Notes under the pieces: model-generated | Told to the model about the DNA's origin: nothing | Databases searched by the model: none | Seen by the model: only the letters and a program-made list of their open reading frames with translations | Part shown: piece after piece, positions 6,938 to 14,389 of the stretch | Layout: each line of letters starts with the position of its first letter | Numbering within the stretch: the stretch's first letter is position 1 | DNA from: JBBSNV01 sp964458605 | GTDB lineage: Bacteria; Pseudomonadota; Alphaproteobacteria; Reyranellales; JAQSWP01 | Length of the DNA stretch: 22,045 nt | Assembly: GCA_964458605.1 (NCBI GenBank) | Contig: CAYWLS010000041.1 | Location: 1-22,045, forward strand | Direction of reading: 5' to 3' | Position numbers and translations under genes: made by a program

Positions 6938-8482
6938 ATGAAGATTCCGCTCCGCTCGCTGGTGCTGTGGCTGGCCGCGCCGCTCCTGATCGGCGTGGCC
7001 GGCTTGCTGCTGGGCCAGGATGCGAACTGGGATTTCCGCAACTATCACTACTACAACGGCTATGCCTTCCTGACCGGTCGGCTGGGCTTCGACATCCTGC
7101 CGGCCAACCACCCCAGCTACTACAATCCGCTGCTCGATGCCGGCGTGTTCTGGCTGATGCAGCACCTTCCGGCCTGGCTGGTGTCGCTGCTGCTGGGCAC
7201 GTTCCAGGGACTGAGCGCGCCGTTGCTCTATCGCCTGGCCCTGACGGTGGCGCCGCCCGCGCCGGGCCGCCACCTGCTGGCGGCCATCCTGGCGGCGGCG
7301 GGCTGCACCGGCGCGCTGGCCGTGAGCGAGATCGGCGCCACTTTCCACGACAACACCCTGACGGTGCCGGTGCTGGCCGGCCTGCTGCTGGTGCTGCAGG
7401 CCCTGGCCCGCGAAGCGCGCGGGCGCGCATTGGGGCTGGCGGTGGGCGCGGCCGCGCTGCTGATCGGCGCCGCCTGCGGACTGAAGCTGACCATGAGTCT
7501 CTATGCCGTGGGGCTGGCGACGGCGCTCGTCCTGGCGCTGCCGCTGCGGCGCCTGGCGATGGCGCTGGCGGTGGCCGGCGGCGCGGGCCTGGCGGGGATG
7601 CTGCTGACCGGCGGCTACTGGAGCTGGGTGCTGTGGAGCCGGTTCCACAATCCGATGTTCCCGCACTTCAACAACCTCTTCCATTCGATCTTCGCCGGCG
7701 ACACCGCCTATCGCGACATGAAGTTCATCGAGAAGCTGGGGCCGCTGGAGCGGATCTTCCTGCCGTTCTTCTCGACCTTCGATTCGTGGCGCGTGGCGGA
7801 ATCCGATTTCCTCGACGCCCGCCTGCTGGCCGCATTCGCCGTCTGCCTGCCGGCACTGTTCTTCCTGCGGCGCGCGAGTCCGGCGCAGCGTGCGCTGATC
7901 GGCTTTGCTGCGGCGGCCTATGTCGTGTGGGTGTGGCTCTACTGCATCTATCGTTACGTGCTGCCGCTGGAGATGCTGGCGCCGGTCCTGGTACTGGCCG
8001 GGCTGATGGCGCTGCACCTGCCCCATCCGACCCGGCTCGCCGCCGCCATCGCCGTGGCGCTGGCGCTGGCCACCGCCTATCCCAAGACGCTGGAACCCGA
8101 GCGGATCGGCTTTGCCGATCGCTTCGTCGTGGTGAAGGACATCCCCGCCCTGGCGCCCGATACGCTGGTCGCCATGGCGGGGGATCACCCGACCGCCTTC
8201 ATGATCCCGGCCTTCCCCGCCACGATCCGCTTCGTGCGCATCAACGACTGGCCGTTCCTGGGCCAGAGCGACGACAAGGGCTTCGCGCCGTTGATCCGCC
8301 GCACCATCGCCGACCACGACGGCCCGATCATGGTTCTGACCGATCCGGAGGAAATCGCGCGGGCGCGCGCGATCGCCAAACTCTTCGGCCTGCGTCTGGG
8401 CGAGGATTGCAATACGCTCCTGACCAATCTTACGGCCGAGCGATTCCTTCTCTGCCCAGCGCGGCGTATCGGCGCAACGTGA
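6938..8482 (+). CDS. Polytopic membrane protein, GT-C glycosyltransferase-like
   Basis: This 514-residue integral membrane protein has roughly ten hydrophobic spans. The first is at about 6-25, and a dense block of spans lies at about 110-225 and 295-375. After the first span comes a polar loop with acidic and aromatic residues (DANWDFRNYHYYNGYAF). That arrangement, an acidic motif in the first periplasmic loop of a many-pass protein, recalls GT-C glycosyltransferases that use lipid-linked sugars. The last 130 residues form a soluble domain without motifs I recognise. The ATG directly follows the TAG of the epoxide hydrolase with no independent ribosome binding site, so translation is likely coupled. 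The glycosyltransferase assignment rests on topology and the acidic loop only. Confidence 0.55.
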   Translation: MKIPLRSLVLWLAAPLLIGVAGLLLGQDANWDFRNYHYYNGYAFLTGRLGFDILPANHPSYYNPLLDAGVFWLMQHLPAWLVSLLLGTFQGLSAPLLYRLALTVAPPAPGRHLLAAILAAAGCTGALAVSEIGATFHDNTLTVPVLAGLLLVLQALAREARGRALGLAVGAAALLIGAACGLKLTMSLYAVGLATALVLALPLRRLAMALAVAGGAGLAGMLLTGGYWSWVLWSRFHNPMFPHFNNLFHSIFAGDTAYRDMKFIEKLGPLERIFLPFFSTFDSWRVAESDFLDARLLAAFAVCLPALFFLRRASPAQRALIGFAAAAYVVWVWLYCIYRYVLPLEMLAPVLVLAGLMALHLPHPTRLAAAIAVALALATAYPKTLEPERIGFADRFVVVKDIPALAPDTLVAMAGDHPTAFMIPAFPATIRFVRINDWPFLGQSDDKGFAPLIRRTIADHDGPIMVLTDPEEIARARAIAKLFGLRLGEDCNTLLTNLTAERFLLCPARRIGAT

Positions 8483-8584
8483 GTTGCGATCCTATACTAT
8501 TAGCATTGTTGTATTAGTCATATCGGGGAGCCAATATGCCGCTGCCGTTCCACCTTCATTCAGTCCCGGCGCAAGATCCTGTCG

Positions 8585-9109
8585 ATGGCCTCCCCGGAGC
8601 CGAAGAAATTCAGCATCAGATCGGTCACAGAAAACGATCTGTCGGCGCTTGGCACGATCGAGCGGCAATCGCATTCGGTGCGCTACGGCATGGCGGGACT
8701 GGGTGCGGTGGCCGACCTGCCGCCGACCCCGGTCGACCGGCTGCGCCAGGGCCCCTGCTTCATCGCCTGCGGTCTTGACCAGAAGCCGCTGGGCTTCGCG
8801 CTGGCCAGCCGCCTCGACGGCGACGCGCTGCTGGAATGTCTGGCGATCCTGCCGGAATTCAGCGGCGGTGGCCTGGGCAGGGCGCTGGTCGAGGCCGTGC
8901 GCCACTGGGCGCGGGAGGCAGGAAGCGCTGGCCTGCTGGTCTGCACCTATCGCGATATTCCCTGGGATGCGCCGTTCTACGCCCGGATGGGCTTCGCCGA
9001 GGTGCCGCATCGGCTGTGGAGCGGCCCGATGCACCGGCTGCAACGCGAAGCGACGGCGCTGGGCCACGATCCCGCGCGACGTCTGTGGATGCGCATGGCG
9101 CTGGTCTGA
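8585..9109 (+). CDS. GNAT family N-acetyltransferase
   Basis: This is a 174-residue single-domain acetyltransferase. Motif A, which holds the acetyl-CoA pyrophosphate, is clear: CLAILPEFSGGGLGRALVEA (about 85-104), with the G-x-G-x-G/A loop. Motif B follows as FYARMGFAEV (about 131-140). The N-terminus FSIRSVTENDL is the usual first strand and helix. It is not a close relative of the three paralogues at 1381-3469. The ATG at 8585 is the first in-frame start and gives a whole domain, but its ribosome binding site is poor. A strong GGGGAG (8525-8530) followed by ATG at 8536 lies upstream in another frame. The acceptor could be a small amine, an antibiotic or a protein N-terminus, and the sequence does not say which. 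It is convergent with the dioxygenase gene, 27 bases away. Confidence 0.85.
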   Translation: MASPEPKKFSIRSVTENDLSALGTIERQSHSVRYGMAGLGAVADLPPTPVDRLRQGPCFIACGLDQKPLGFALASRLDGDALLECLAILPEFSGGGLGRALVEAVRHWAREAGSAGLLVCTYRDIPWDAPFYARMGFAEVPHRLWSGPMHRLQREATALGHDPARRLWMRMALV

Positions 9110-9136
9110 GCCCTGGCGCCGCGCGGTCGGGCGGCG

Positions 9137-9964
9137 TCATGCCCGGGGCCAGACCCTGGGGAACAGATCGCAGTCCATGATGGCGCCTTTGGCGACGTCC
9201 GGTTCGCGCACGAGCTGAAACGTGCCCTCGCGCGGATCGTAGACGGCGTCATCGCCGGTGAAGCGCATGGCCAGGCCGCGGCGCCGGCGCGCGGTGCTGT
9301 TGCCCGGCGCGCCGTGCATGATCATGGCGTGGAATACCAGGCAGTCGCCGGCCTGCATGTCGAACCATCTGATGTCGTGCCGGGCGCGTTCGGCTTCGAT
9401 ATCCGGCACCGGCTCGTAGCTCGATTTCTGGTAGCGCAGATCGTTGTGGTTGCCTTCCTTGAAGGCCACCGGGCGGAACCAGCGATCCCATTTGTGCGAG
9501 CCGGCGACGAACTCGACCGCGCCGTTGTCGCGGTCGATATGATCGAGCGCCAGCCAGATCGTCGTCACCTGCCAGCCCCTGACCGGCCAGTAAGGCTGGT
9601 CCTGGTGCCAGGGGGTAGGCTTGGCGGTGCCGGGCTCCTTGGCGAACAGCTGGTCGTAGAACACGTTGCACTTGCTGGCGCCCATCATCTGCGCGGCGAT
9701 GGCCGGCGCCGGCGATTCGATGAAGGCGGCGCGGAAGTCCGGATCCCAGGTCCACATGAACATGTCGCCGAAGAAACGGCCGGGCGTGCCCTCGGCGTTG
9801 AAATTGGTCGCCATCCTCGAAGGGTTGTCCATGTCGCGCTGGATGGCGCCGCGCAGCCGCTCGATCCAGTCGCGGTCGAACATGCCGGCCAGGTTGACCA
9901 CGCCGTCGCGTTCGTAAGCCAGTTTCTCGGCAGCCGCGATCGGCCGCAGCGGCAGCTTGTTCAT
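9137..9964 (-). CDS. Phytanoyl-CoA dioxygenase (PhyH) family oxygenase
   Basis: This 275-residue non-haem iron, 2-oxoglutarate-dependent oxygenase would hydroxylate a substrate while oxidising 2-oxoglutarate to succinate. The iron facial triad is visible: His120 and Asp122 in PTPWHQDQPYW, and His217 in IMHGAPGN. RRRRGLAMRF, about ten residues further on, supplies the Arg that binds the 2-oxoglutarate carboxylate. Other conserved parts are GAVEFVAGSHKW and AGDCLVFHA. The start at 9964 is chosen because GGGAGG lies a few bases upstream and the N-terminus then fits the family. Twenty-two further upstream codons are open but unlikely. It has its own promoter just after the preceding flavin monooxygenase gene. 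The substrate is unknown, since relatives act on acyl-CoAs, quaternary ammonium compounds and natural products. Confidence 0.88.
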   Translation of the reverse strand: MNKLPLRPIAAAEKLAYERDGVVNLAGMFDRDWIERLRGAIQRDMDNPSRMATNFNAEGTPGRFFGDMFMWTWDPDFRAAFIESPAPAIAAQMMGASKCNVFYDQLFAKEPGTAKPTPWHQDQPYWPVRGWQVTTIWLALDHIDRDNGAVEFVAGSHKWDRWFRPVAFKEGNHNDLRYQKSSYEPVPDIEAERARHDIRWFDMQAGDCLVFHAMIMHGAPGNSTARRRRGLAMRFTGDDAVYDPREGTFQLVREPDVAKGAIMDCDLFPRVWPRA

Positions 9965-9989
9965 GGCATCCTCCCGTTGGACTTTGCCC

Positions 9990-10026
9990 GCGCGCTCTTG
10001 GTGGCGCGCTCTTGGCGGCGCGCTGG
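9990..10026. repeat. 14-bp tandem repeat in the dioxygenase leader
   Basis: Two consecutive copies of GCGCGCTCTTGGYG (9990-10003 and 10004-10017) are followed by a partial third, GCGCGCTGGG. The array lies in the presumed 5' untranslated region of the PhyH-like gene, between its candidate promoter and ribosome binding site. Confidence 0.85.
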
Positions 10027-10031
10027 GCAAA

Positions 10032-10060
10032 ATTCTAGGAGGCGGCGGGGGGCCTGTCGA
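10032..10060 (-). promoter_or_regulatory. Candidate promoter of the PhyH-like gene
   Basis: On the minus strand TCGACA (10060-10055) is separated by 17 bases from TAGAAT (10037-10032). Both are one mismatch from the sigma-70 consensus at the ideal spacing. Transcription would start near 10025, leaving a leader of about 60 bases that contains the 14-bp repeats. It begins ten bases after the stop of the upstream gene, so the dioxygenase can be transcribed on its own. Confidence 0.6.
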
Positions 10061-10069
10061 GGCGAGGGG

Positions 10070-11095
10070 TCAGGGCGGCGAAGGCGGCTTGAGGTCGAAG
10101 GCCTGGGCCAGCAGCTCGTAGGAGCGTTTGCGGGCGCCGAAATCGTGGGTGATGGTGACGCAGACGAATTCGTCCACGCCGTAGAGTTCGGCCTGTTCCA
10201 GCAGCCGCGCCCTGACCTGGTCGGGGGCGCCGACGATCGAGCGGCGGCGGATCGACCGCATGAAAACGCGCTGCTCCTCGCTATAGGGAAAATCGCGGGC
10301 TTCTTCGGGCGTCGGGATCTGGCCCGGCTGCCCGGTGGTGCGCAGCCGCATCACCCACAGGTCGCGGCTGGCGGCGAGATACTCGGCCTCCTCCTCGGTC
10401 GGCGCCACCAGCACCGAGATGCCGACATTGGCCAGGGGCTTCTCGTGCAGCGCCGAGGGCTTGAAATATTTTCGGTAGGCCGCCATCACCGCCGGGCCGC
10501 CCTCCGGGCTGATGAAATGGGCGAAGGAGAACGGCAGGCCGAAATGCGCGGCATAGAGCGCGCTCTGGTCGGACGAGCCCAGCACCCAGACCGGCGGCGT
10601 GCTGGGGCCAGTGGGATTGGCGGTGATGCCCGCATGCTGGTGATCGGCCGGCAGCACGTCGTGCAGGAAGGCGATCAGGTCGCGGATCTGGTAGGGATAG
10701 TTGTCGATGCCGAAGGCCTGCGGGCCCGGCTGCAGCGCCCGGGCGGTACGCTGGTCCGAACCCGGCGCGCGGCCGATGCCCAGGTCGATGCGCCCCGGAT
10801 AGAGCGTCTCCAGCATGCGGAAATTCTCCGCCACCTTCAGCGCCGAATAGTGGCTGAGCATGACGCCGGCCGAACCGATGCGAATGTGCCGGGTCAGCCC
10901 GCCCAGCCGCGCCATGAGGATTTCCGGCGTCGAGCCGGCCAGCGCTTCGGAGCTGTGATGCTCGGCCACCCAGTAGCGGTAGTAGCCCAGCCGGTCGGCC
11001 AGTTGCGCCAGCTCCATTGTCTCGGCGATGGCCTGGGCCGCCGTGCCGCCCTGGCGGATCGGCGACTGGTCGAGCACCGAGAGCTTGAGCGTCAT
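10070..11095 (-). CDS. LLM-class flavin-dependent oxidoreductase (luciferase-like)
   Basis: This 341-residue TIM-barrel monooxygenase of the bacterial-luciferase superfamily uses reduced FMN (or F420 in some branches) and oxygen. It matches the MsnO8/YhbW-type subgroup. The N-terminus LSVLDQSPIRQGG is typical, followed by ADRLGYYRYWVAEHH, IRIGSAGVMLSHYSALKVAE and a GRIDLGIGRAPGSD flavin-region motif. VWVLGSSDQSALYAA follows further on, and the C-terminus has IVGAPDQVRARLLEQAELYG. The length is normal. No clear Shine-Dalgarno sequence precedes the ATG, but it is the first Met of the frame and gives a standard N-terminus. It follows accA on the same strand after 71 bases and could be cotranscribed. 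The substrate is unknown, and a flavin reductase partner is not in the window. Confidence 0.9.
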   Translation of the reverse strand: MTLKLSVLDQSPIRQGGTAAQAIAETMELAQLADRLGYYRYWVAEHHSSEALAGSTPEILMARLGGLTRHIRIGSAGVMLSHYSALKVAENFRMLETLYPGRIDLGIGRAPGSDQRTARALQPGPQAFGIDNYPYQIRDLIAFLHDVLPADHQHAGITANPTGPSTPPVWVLGSSDQSALYAAHFGLPFSFAHFISPEGGPAVMAAYRKYFKPSALHEKPLANVGISVLVAPTEEEAEYLAASRDLWVMRLRTTGQPGQIPTPEEARDFPYSEEQRVFMRSIRRRSIVGAPDQVRARLLEQAELYGVDEFVCVTITHDFGARKRSYELLAQAFDLKPPSPP

Positions 11096-11166
11096 GACGG
11101 TTTTATGCGCGGTTGTTACGGACGGTGGCCGGCGGAGCGATGCGGGCGGGGGCGATGCAGGCGAGC

Positions 11167-12123
11167 CTAGGCCAACCCGGTCTTGCCCATGTTCATGAAC
11201 TTCTCGCGCCGCTCTTTACGCAGCTCGGGCCCGGTCAGCGGCTTGAGCGCGGTCAGCTCCTTCTCGATCGCGTCGCCGACCGCGGCGATCGCCACGGCGG
11301 GCTCGCGATGGGCGCCGCCCAGCGGCTCGGGCACGATGGCGTCGATCACGCCGAGCTTGAGCAAATCCTCCGAGGTGATCTTGAGCGCCTCGGCCGCGGC
11401 CTGCGCCTGGTCGCCCGAGCGCCACAGGATCGAGGCGCAGCCCTCGGGCGAGATCACCGAATAGACGGCGTGCTCCAGCATCAGCACGCGGTTGGCGGCG
11501 GCCAGCGCGATGGCGCCGCCCGAGCCGCCCTCGCCGATCACCACCGAGACCAGCGGCACCTTGAGCTCCAGGCAGGTCTCGATCGAGCGGGCGATCGCCT
11601 CGGCCTGGCCGCGCTCCTCGGCGCCGACGCCGGGATAGGCCCCGGCGGTATCGACCAGGGTGACGACCGGCAGGCCGAAACGGTCGGCCAGGTGCATCAG
11701 CCGCTGCGCCTTGCGATAGCCTTCCGGACGGGCCATGCCGAAATTGTGCTCGATGCGGCTTTCGGTGTCGTTGCCCTTCTCCTGGCCGATCACCATCACC
11801 GGCGTGCCGCGGAAGCGGCCCAGCCCGCCGACGATCGCGGCGTCCTCGCCGAAGGCGCGGTCGCCGGCCAGCGGCACGAACTCGCCGATCAGGCTCTTGA
11901 CGTAGTCCAGGCAATGCGGCCGGCCGGGATGGCGTGCCACCTGCACCTTCTGCCACGGCGACAGCTTGCCGTAGGTCTGGCGCAGCATCTTCTCGACCTT
12001 GCCCTGAAGGCGCGAGACCTCCTCGGCGATATTGACGTCCTTGTTGTCGGACAGATGGCGCAGCTCGAGGATCTTGCCTTCGAGTTCGGCGATCGGCTGC
12101 TCGAAGTCGAGAAAGCTGTTCAT
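11167..12123 (-). CDS. accA: Acetyl-CoA carboxylase carboxyltransferase subunit alpha
   Basis: AccA forms, with AccD, the carboxyltransferase that moves CO2 from biotin on AccB to acetyl-CoA to make malonyl-CoA, the first step of fatty-acid synthesis. The protein is 318 residues, the usual length. It starts with the family-typical MNSFLDFEQPIAELEGKI. GRPHCLDYV, VTLVDTAGAYPGVGAEERGQ and the oxyanion-loop motif GEGGSGGAIALA are all present, as is the SPEGCASILW block. The frame is open with another ATG at 12159, adding 12 residues that are not conserved in the family. Neither start has a strong ribosome binding site, so 12123 was chosen by homology. As is common, accD is elsewhere. An Mcl1-like lyase lies upstream on the same strand. 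Confidence 0.97.
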   Translation of the reverse strand: MNSFLDFEQPIAELEGKILELRHLSDNKDVNIAEEVSRLQGKVEKMLRQTYGKLSPWQKVQVARHPGRPHCLDYVKSLIGEFVPLAGDRAFGEDAAIVGGLGRFRGTPVMVIGQEKGNDTESRIEHNFGMARPEGYRKAQRLMHLADRFGLPVVTLVDTAGAYPGVGAEERGQAEAIARSIETCLELKVPLVSVVIGEGGSGGAIALAAANRVLMLEHAVYSVISPEGCASILWRSGDQAQAAAEALKITSEDLLKLGVIDAIVPEPLGGAHREPAVAIAAVGDAIEKELTALKPLTGPELRKERREKFMNMGKTGLA

Positions 12124-12313
12124 CGCAGGTTGCCGCGTTGCCGCGTCCTCATCCGCCATATCGCCGATCCGGACTGGTTCATGGTTGCGTCAAATCGCCG
12201 GCCGCGCCGGACGGCCGTCAGGGTGATGCCGGTAGCGTAGGCGCTTGTCGCGCCTTGCGCCAGTTTCAATTGCCGCCCGCTCATGGCGATAGGCTGCGCG
12301 CCGCTGCGGAGCT

Positions 12314-13294
12314 TTACACCGCCATGCCGGCGCGTTCGGCCATCTTGACCAGAACCTGCGCCTGCTTGATCGAGGCGTTGTCGATCAGCTTGCCGTCCAG
12401 GGCGACGGCGCCGGTGCCTTCCTTCTGCGCCTTCAGCATGGCCTCGAGCACGCGCTTGGCGTTCTTCACCTCGGCCTCGCTGGGGCTGAACACTTCGTTG
12501 GCCAGCGCCACCTGGCTGGGATGGATGGCCCATTTGCCTTCGCAACCCAGCACGGCGGCGCGGCGCGCCTGGGCGCGGAAGCCCTCGGCGTCGGAGAAAT
12601 CGCCGAACGGGCCGTCGACCGCGCGCAGTCCGCGGGCGCGCGCCGCCACCACCATGCGCGAGATCGCGTAGTGCCAGGGATCGGCCCAGAAGAAATCGCG
12701 CTTGCCCTCGGCATTCTTGTCGGTCAGCACGCCGTAGTCGGGATGCGGCCCGCCGATATTGACGGTCTTGGCCTTGATCGAGGCGGCGTAGTCGGCGACG
12801 CCGAAATGCATCGACTCGTTGCGCCTCGAGGCGCCGGCGATCTCGTTGATATTGGCCATGCCCAGCGCGGTTTCGATGATCAGCTCCAGGCCGATGCGCT
12901 TCCTGGCGCCGGTCGCCTGCTCGATCTGGGTGATCAGCGCGTCGACCGTATAGACGTCGGCGGCGGTGCCGACCTTAGGGATCATGATGAGGTCGAGCTT
13001 GCCCGGCGCGCCTTCCAGCACCTCGACCAGGTCGCGATACATATAGGGCGTGTCCAGCCCGTTGATGCGCATGGAGATGGTCTTGCCGCGCCAGTCGATG
13101 TCGTTGAGCGCGGCGATAATGTTCTTGCGCGCCTGCGGCTTGGCCTCCGGCGCCACCGCGTCCTCGAGATCGAGGAAGATCACGTCGACCGGCCCCTTGG
13201 CGGCCTTCTCGAACAGCTCGACGCGGCTGCCGGGCACGGCCAGCTCGGAGCGGTTCAGTCGCGTGGCGAGGGGTTCGTGTTGGGTAAAGCTCAT
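12314..13294 (-). CDS. mcl1: L-malyl-CoA/beta-methylmalyl-CoA lyase-like (HpcH/HpaI-CitE superfamily)
   Basis: This 326-residue TIM-barrel lyase closely resembles Mcl1 of purple bacteria. That enzyme reversibly cleaves malyl-CoA to acetyl-CoA plus glyoxylate, and methylmalyl-CoA to propionyl-CoA plus glyoxylate, in the ethylmalonyl-CoA pathway and related routes. Visible active-site blocks are PGSRVELFEKA, VIFLDLEDAVAP, SMRINGLDTPY (Arg76), IIETALG (Glu141), GVADYAAS (Asp168), AVDGPFGDFSD and GKWAIHPSQVALANEVF. The Glu and Asp are the Mg2+ ligands of the family. The start at 13294 has AGGAGG nine bases upstream. An out-of-frame ATG lies between them. The gene sits between xerD and accA on the same strand. 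Citramalyl-CoA lyase activity is an alternative within the superfamily, but overall similarity favours Mcl1. Confidence 0.85.
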   Translation of the reverse strand: MSFTQHEPLATRLNRSELAVPGSRVELFEKAAKGPVDVIFLDLEDAVAPEAKPQARKNIIAALNDIDWRGKTISMRINGLDTPYMYRDLVEVLEGAPGKLDLIMIPKVGTAADVYTVDALITQIEQATGARKRIGLELIIETALGMANINEIAGASRRNESMHFGVADYAASIKAKTVNIGGPHPDYGVLTDKNAEGKRDFFWADPWHYAISRMVVAARARGLRAVDGPFGDFSDAEGFRAQARRAAVLGCEGKWAIHPSQVALANEVFSPSEAEVKNAKRVLEAMLKAQKEGTGAVALDGKLIDNASIKQAQVLVKMAERAGMAV

Positions 13295-13422
13295 CGGACA
13301 TCGCCTCCTGGCACGGGCTGCTCAGGCGCATGCTGCGCCCGCGAAAAACCCAGCTTTTGCGGCAATATACAGCGATTGTCAACGCCGCCGGCCGGCCCCT
13401 CAGGCCCGCCGCGCGCGCCGGT

Positions 13423-14385
13423 TCAGGTTTTCTTGCGCGCCAGCGGATGATGGCTCTGGACCAGCGATTTCAGCCGCTCGTCCAGCACATGGGTGTAGAT
13501 CTGCGTGGTGGCAATATCGGCGTGGCCCAGCATGAGCTGGACCGAGCGCAGATCGGCGCCGCCCTCCAGCAGATGGCTGGCGAAGGCATGGCGCAGCACG
13601 TGCGGCGACACGCGCGAGGGGGCGATGCCGGCCTTGACCGCCACCTCCTTCAGCAACTGGGCGAAACGCTGGCGGGTCAGATGCCCCTCCTTGCCGCGCG
13701 AGGGGAACAGGTAGCGCGCCGCCAGGCCGGCAAGCTTGAGCCGGCTACGCGCCAGGCGCCATTCCGACAGCGCCGCCCGCGCCTCCTCGCCCAGCGGCAC
13801 CAGCCGCTCCTTGTCGCCCTTGCCGCGCACCTGGAGCATCGCCGGATCGCGCTCGACCGCCGACAGCGGCAAGCTGACCAGCTCCGACACGCGCATGCCG
13901 GTGGCGTAGAGCGTTTCCAGCAGCGCCACCATGCGCAGGCCGCCCAGTCCGCCGATCGCCCGCGTCGCCGCCAGCAAAGCATCGACCTCGGCGCGATCGA
14001 GGATCTTGGGCAGCGCGCGACCGCGGCGCGGCGCATCCAGCTCGGCCGAGGGATCGTCCTGGCGCAAGCCCTCGCCCAGCAGGAAGCGATAGAACTGGCG
14101 CAGGGTCGAAAGCCGGCGCGCCGCGGTGCGCGGACTCATGCCAAGCCCGTTCTGCGCCGCCAGGAAGCCGCGCAGCCGCTCGGCGTCGGCGCCGAGCAGA
14201 TCGCTGCGCTTGCGCAGCAGGTGCGCGCGCAGGATCTTCAGGTCCTGCTCGTAGGCGGCGCGCGTGTTGGCCGAGGCGCCGCGCTCGGCCGTCAGCATGT
14301 CGAGGAACAGATCCGCCTCGCCGGGCAGCGACACGTCGTAGGCGCTGCGCCGGCCCGGCCGCACGGTGCGGGGCGGCGCGGCCAT
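13423..14385 (-). CDS. xerD: Tyrosine recombinase XerD-like
   Basis: This 320-residue site-specific recombinase would, with XerC, resolve chromosome dimers at dif. The N-terminal SAM-like core-binding domain is at about 20-108 and the catalytic domain at about 125-312. All active-site residues are present with XerD spacing: Arg165 (ATGMRVSEL), Lys189 (RGKGDKERLVPLG), His262 and Arg265 (SPHVLRHAFASHLL), His288 (LMLGHADI) and the nucleophile Tyr297 (TTQIYTHV). The start at 14385 (MAAPPRTVRP) lies five bases after the upstream gene's stop. A further 18 open codons would overlap that gene and are unlikely. The small operon with the secreted protein and the 46-residue peptide, facing aroK, looks like a chromosomal housekeeping setting and not a mobile-element integrase. 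The XerC/XerD distinction is by overall resemblance. Confidence 0.92.
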   Translation of the reverse strand: MAAPPRTVRPGRRSAYDVSLPGEADLFLDMLTAERGASANTRAAYEQDLKILRAHLLRKRSDLLGADAERLRGFLAAQNGLGMSPRTAARRLSTLRQFYRFLLGEGLRQDDPSAELDAPRRGRALPKILDRAEVDALLAATRAIGGLGGLRMVALLETLYATGMRVSELVSLPLSAVERDPAMLQVRGKGDKERLVPLGEEARAALSEWRLARSRLKLAGLAARYLFPSRGKEGHLTRQRFAQLLKEVAVKAGIAPSRVSPHVLRHAFASHLLEGGADLRSVQLMLGHADIATTQIYTHVLDERLKSLVQSHHPLARKKT

Positions 14386-14389
14386 CGCG

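Noticed and set aside
5597..8317. A 906-codon open frame on the minus strand, opposite the epoxide hydrolase and membrane protein
   Set aside because: Its product is Gln/His/Arg/Gly-rich low-complexity sequence typical of a high-GC antisense frame, with no motifs, while the opposite strand has two well-formed genes.
5668..8517. A 949-codon open frame on the plus strand overlapping the same two genes
   Set aside because: It is an Arg/Ala/Pro-rich shadow frame. The true frames show catalytic motifs and membrane spans.
9314..11170. A 618-codon plus-strand frame opposite the dioxygenase and flavin monooxygenase
   Set aside because: It is an antisense shadow. The minus strand carries intact PhyH and LLM family motifs across the whole region.
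13325..13339. Perfect hairpin GGCGCA-TGC-TGCGCC downstream of xerD as a terminator
   Set aside because: No T-run follows it on either strand. It may only be a leader hairpin of the next gene.
13364..13382. TTGACA and TATATT on the minus strand upstream of the Mcl1-like gene as a promoter
   Set aside because: Both hexamers look good, but they are only seven bases apart, so they cannot act together as one sigma-70 promoter. No proper partner was found for either.
13423..14385. The tyrosine recombinase as an integrase of a genomic island
   Set aside because: It has XerD length and spacing, sits in a housekeeping operon, and no att-like repeats, tRNA or phage genes are nearby.
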